A DNA stretch of 9,074 nucleotides from a bacterium (GTDB taxonomy: Bacteria; Krumholzibacteriota; Krumholzibacteriia; LZORAL124-64-63): positions 1 to 9,074 of the forward strand of contig JABIBH010000159.1 of the NCBI GenBank assembly GCA_018652925.1. Direction: 5' to 3'. The notes beneath the pieces are model-generated. The model ran no database searches. It was not told the DNA's origin and saw only the letters and a list, made by a program, of their open reading frames with translations. Below, piece after piece: positions 6,445 to 9,074 of the stretch. The number at the start of each line of letters is the position of its first letter. The first letter of the stretch is position 1. The position numbers were made by a program, and so were the translations under genes.

Positions 6445-7731
6445 CTAATCCTGTGTTAATGGGAGAATGACTGTTGCAACCGCGCCAACAGTTTGATTAG
6501 CCAGTTTTACAGTCCCGCCATGCTCTTCAACAATCCTTCTTACAAGAGCAAGCCCAAGCCCGCTTCCCTTTTCTTTGGATGTTGTAAATGGTTCAAAGAG
6601 TTTGTCATCTGTGAGATTACCAAGACCTGGCCCATTATCCGACACCGTGAGAGTGACCTGTTTTGGCTGCCAGTTAAGGGCAACAGTTATTTCATCACCA
6701 ACATCGCGTGCGTTGAGCAACAAGTTCAACAACACCTGCTGCAATCCAGGGCTGTCACCAGTAACTGGCGATTTCTGCCCACTTGATGTTTGAGTGATAT
6801 TTATTTCGCTTTCAGTTTGAATCATTTCAACAGAACGCGAGACCAATTTCTGAAAATCCAGTGGCAAAAACTCTGTTTTGTCTCCTTTGCCAAAGGCAAG
6901 ATATCGAGTGAGAATCCGATCCAGTCTGTCAACTTCTTCCGGTATATAATCGGCTGTTGGATCTTCAATGCCCTGTTCTTGCAATCTGGAAACCAGGTGT
7001 TCACCAGTTGCTCGGATAATTCCAAGAGGGTTGCGGATTTCATGGGCAATACCGGCAGTCATCCTGCCCATCGCTGCCAGATTTTCCTGCCTCATTACTG
7101 CAGACCGCCAAAGTAGAATTGACCTTTGAAGTCTCAAGAGCAACACGCCCATCAGGATCAGGAAAAGCAAAACCATGGCACCTGTTACCAGTGCTCCTCT
7201 ACGCAATGTTGTCAGGGAATCAAAGAAATCAGCATTACCTTCAACGCTGATAATGCCGGTTATTTTTCCATCGTAATTATAGACAGGAGCATGTGCACTT
7301 TTCTGATACAAATCTCCACTGACATACAATTCACTTGCAGTAGGTGTACCACTTTGAGCCTGGAAAACAGCATCGCCGTCCAGTTGCCAAAATGCGTTTG
7401 GAGTGTTGCGCTTCATCCGTCGAGCTGCTGAAATCAAAACGAACCCATCAACATCACAAAGAGTTATTTCTGCCAGTTCATTTTCTATACGAATCTGTTC
7501 AAGCCTTGAACGCAACCAGTCAAACTCAACAGTTTCAATAGGGTCATAACTCCAGACTGAAAGTGAATCACCATCTACCAGATAGGAAGCAGTAACGGCA
7601 ACACCAGTCAACCTGTGGCCAAGTGCCATGTCCAACCTCTGGCTTGAACTCTTATAGAGATTTGTCAGACCAAAAGCAACCGATGCAATAATTGCCACAA
7701 ATAGTGCTACACCAATCAGTTTTTTACTCAC
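6445..7731 (-). CDS. Membrane sensor histidine kinase, partner of the NtrC-type regulator
   Basis: Senses an extracytoplasmic signal, autophosphorylates and passes the phosphate to the regulator. Layout over 428 residues: membrane segment 1 about 5-24; a periplasmic sensor of about 150 residues (27-177) with Cache-like turns (CDVDGFVLISAA near 95; YNYDGKITGIISVEG near 155); membrane segment 2 about 179-200; HisKA helix with AGIAHEIRNPLG, phosphoacceptor His230 and the ExxN phosphatase pattern (Glu231/Asn234); ATPase domain with N box NLLLNARD (Asn340), G1 SDNGPGLG at 364-371, F box LFEPFTT near 379 and G2 KGSGLGLAL at 388-396. Only about 17 residues separate membrane segment 2 from the HisKA region, so there is no room for HAMP or PAS domains. 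The start is GTG at 7731, overlapping the lipA stop by eight bases, with a weak GGCGG six bases upstream, suggesting coupling to lipA. The ligand is unknown. Confidence 0.94.
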   Translation of the reverse strand: MSKKLIGVALFVAIIASVAFGLTNLYKSSSQRLDMALGHRLTGVAVTASYLVDGDSLSVWSYDPIETVEFDWLRSRLEQIRIENELAEITLCDVDGFVLISAARRMKRNTPNAFWQLDGDAVFQAQSGTPTASELYVSGDLYQKSAHAPVYNYDGKITGIISVEGNADFFDSLTTLRRGALVTGAMVLLFLILMGVLLLRLQRSILLWRSAVMRQENLAAMGRMTAGIAHEIRNPLGIIRATGEHLVSRLQEQGIEDPTADYIPEEVDRLDRILTRYLAFGKGDKTEFLPLDFQKLVSRSVEMIQTESEINITQTSSGQKSPVTGDSPGLQQVLLNLLLNARDVGDEITVALNWQPKQVTLTVSDNGPGLGNLTDDKLFEPFTTSKEKGSGLGLALVRRIVEEHGGTVKLANQTVGAVATVILPLTQD

Positions 7732-8635
7732 TGGTTACCGCCTTGTCGTGGCTTTCTGATTGTTCACGTGCGTGATAACTTGATCTTACCAATGGCCCGG
7801 ACTCAACCCAGCTCAACCCGACCTCACGGCCTAACTTTCCAATCTCATCGAACTCTTCAGGTGAGTAATATTTAAGAACAGGATGGTGATCGGGAGTTGG
7901 TTGCAGGTATTGACCGACGGTAAAAATATCGACACCAACTGCAGCTGCAGATTTCATTACTTCAACAACTTCTGCAACTGTTTCTCCAAGCCCAAGCATG
8001 ATGCCTGTTTTAATTCTGGTGTTACTGGCCAACTGCCTGGCTCGTTTCAAAACTGTCAGCGATCTTTGCTGACTTGCCTGTGGCCTTACTTCAGGATCAA
8101 GTCTGGGAACTGTTTCTATGTTGTGTGCAAAGACATCAGGTTCTGCTGCCATAACTTTTTGCAATTGCATCGGGTTACCCATAAAATCAGGCGTCAGTAC
8201 TTCCACGCCACAACCTGGATTCAACCTGCGAATCCAGCGAATTGTTGCAGCAAACTGACCACTGCCACCATCAAAATGCTCATCGCGATTAACACTTGTT
8301 ACAACTGCAAATTTTAAGCCAAGATGTTTGACTGTTTCAGCAACTCTACGCGGCTCATCTCTATCCAGTGGGTCTGCAGCCCCTGTTGCCACATTACAAA
8401 AAGTACATTTGCGAGAACAGACGTTGCCCATAATCATAAATGTCGCGGTTTTTGCTGCAAAACATTCACCCCTATTAGGACACTTTCCACTTTCGCAGAT
8501 TGTATTCAGTTCTGCAGTCCGCAACAACTTGCGCATCTCGTGATATTCTTCACCAGAAGCTGGTTTGACTTTTAGCCACTCCGGCTTTCCTGGTAAATCA
8601 CGACGCTTGCTTGCTACGGTTTTTACCTTTTTCAT
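7724..8635 (-). CDS. lipA: Lipoyl synthase (radical SAM)
   Basis: Inserts two sulfur atoms into protein-bound octanoyl groups to make the lipoyl cofactor of 2-oxoacid dehydrogenases and the glycine cleavage system. The 303 residues carry both iron-sulfur sites: the auxiliary cluster CX4CX5C at Cys47, Cys52 and Cys58 (CESGKCPNRGEC), and the radical SAM CX3CX2C at Cys73, Cys77 and Cys80 (CSRKCTFC). Other family marks are TATFMIMG, VVTSVNRDE, FAHNIETVPRL, KTGIMLGLGE, VGQYLQPTPDHHPV and the C-terminal GPLVRSSYHA, whose Ser ligates the auxiliary cluster. The usual VDRDDLPDGGA segment reads VNRDEHFDGGSGQFA here, a mild variant. ATG at 8635 overlaps the upstream hydrolase stop as ATGA and has no clear ribosome site, so it is probably coupled. 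I see no lipB in the window. Confidence 0.98.
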   Translation of the reverse strand: MKKVKTVASKRRDLPGKPEWLKVKPASGEEYHEMRKLLRTAELNTICESGKCPNRGECFAAKTATFMIMGNVCSRKCTFCNVATGAADPLDRDEPRRVAETVKHLGLKFAVVTSVNRDEHFDGGSGQFAATIRWIRRLNPGCGVEVLTPDFMGNPMQLQKVMAAEPDVFAHNIETVPRLDPEVRPQASQQRSLTVLKRARQLASNTRIKTGIMLGLGETVAEVVEVMKSAAAVGVDIFTVGQYLQPTPDHHPVLKYYSPEEFDEIGKLGREVGLSWVESGPLVRSSYHAREQSESHDKAVTSE

Positions 8636-9074
8636 AGTGTGATTTGTTCCAGGAGTTTGAATTTCCCATCGACAAATTCAATTGTCGCAGCCTCAATCAA
8701 AGGATCGTGTTCAAACACCATAATTGTCTTGTTCAGAGCAGCACGACTCAAATGATCTTTCTTCTCTTCCATTGTCAGCAGAGGATTCAGGTCGTACCCC
8801 ATAATCCATGGCACTCTGATTTGGCTTGCCAACGGCACAAGGTCACCCATAAATGCAACATTGCCTTCACCGGTTGCAACCTCAACAACCTGTTGTCCTG
8901 GTGTATGACCACTTACCGGTCTGCATATTACACCGGGAATAATTTCCTGCACTCCTTCAACCAGCTCAAGCAAGCCCAGCTCCTCAAGTTTTTGAAAATC
9001 TTCCTGTCGGAAACTGGCCCGGTCTCTTTCAGTTGGAGACAACGCCCACTTCCATTGTCGTTGCTGAATCCAAT
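8632..9074 (-). CDS. Metallo-beta-lactamase-fold hydrolase, C-terminal part (5' end beyond the window)
   Basis: The last 147 codons of a zinc-type hydrolase of the metallo-beta-lactamase superfamily; the frame stays open to the right edge, so the true start and the HxHxDH metal motif are outside. Visible are WKWALSPTERDRASF near the edge, then SGHTPGQQ (third metal-ligand His), FMGDLVP (bridging Asp), PWIMGYDLNPL, and FEHDP (C-terminal metal His). This order is typical of a widespread group of uncharacterised single-domain hydrolases, and the substrate cannot be told. Beginning at the internal TTG at 9040-9042 would cut into the conserved WALSPTERDR segment, so I treat the gene as truncated by the window, not as a short gene. 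It overlaps lipA by four bases (ATGA) and is probably in the same transcript. Confidence 0.9.
   Translation of the reverse strand, partial: WIQQRQWKWALSPTERDRASFRQEDFQKLEELGLLELVEGVQEIIPGVICRPVSGHTPGQQVVEVATGEGNVAFMGDLVPLASQIRVPWIMGYDLNPLLTMEEKKDHLSRAALNKTIMVFEHDPLIEAATIEFVDGKFKLLEQITL

Noticed and set aside
7939..7950. Perfect 12-base palindrome CTGCAGCTGCAG
   Set aside because: It lies inside lipA and encodes an Ala-rich stretch (GCA GCT GCA codons). Coding composition explains it and nothing suggests a site.
7883..8317. Plus-strand open frame of 144 codons opposite lipA
   Set aside because: It lies entirely within lipA, whose conserved motifs fill the other strand. Its translation is Cys/His/Phe-rich with no recognisable motif, as expected from an antisense reading.
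8632..9042. Metallo-hydrolase as a complete 136-residue gene starting at TTG 9040-9042
   Set aside because: The frame continues upstream through conserved-looking sequence (WIQQRQWKWA) to the edge, and the family's HxHxDH metal site would be missing, so this is a window truncation.

Overview
The window reads as one stretch of bacterial chromosome with nine protein genes. All lie on the minus strand, so they are transcribed from high to low coordinates. Packing is tight: five of the eight gene junctions overlap by 1 to 8 bases or leave only 3 bases, one leaves 9, and the only real gaps are 113 bases (5021-5133) and 66 bases (2709-2774). I see no RNA gene, insertion sequence, CRISPR array or strong terminator. 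The sequence is moderately AT-rich. A beta-barrel-like protein ending in an aromatic beta-signal and two Sec-type signal peptides point to a Gram-negative (diderm) organism. The short zinc-type ProS, the DXP-independent PdxS/PdxT route and an NtrC-type regulator would fit several deep-branching diderm phyla. The sequence alone does not let me name the taxon.

In order of transcription, the first block (9074 to 5134) is the end of a metallo-beta-lactamase-fold hydrolase cut by the window edge, lipoyl synthase lipA, a membrane sensor histidine kinase and an NtrC-family sigma-54-dependent response regulator. Each start overlaps or nearly touches the previous stop, so these four are probably co-transcribed.

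Next comes the 113-base gap. On the minus strand it carries a good -24/-12 (sigma-54) promoter match, and 50 to 60 bases upstream of it a split palindrome placed where an NtrC-type activator would bind. Downstream lie two exported proteins of no recognised family. One is a 341-residue periplasmic-type protein built from four copies of a roughly 70-80-residue helical repeat. The other is a 407-residue probable outer-membrane beta-barrel whose GTG start overlaps the repeat gene's stop. The simplest reading is that the kinase/regulator pair switches on this envelope pair through sigma-54. This is the most interesting part of the window.

The last block is housekeeping: proS (type 3 prolyl-tRNA synthetase), pdxS and the first part of pdxT (the two subunits of pyridoxal 5'-phosphate synthase). 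These three are coupled to each other. They may be read through from the envelope genes or from a weak promoter in the 66-base gap.
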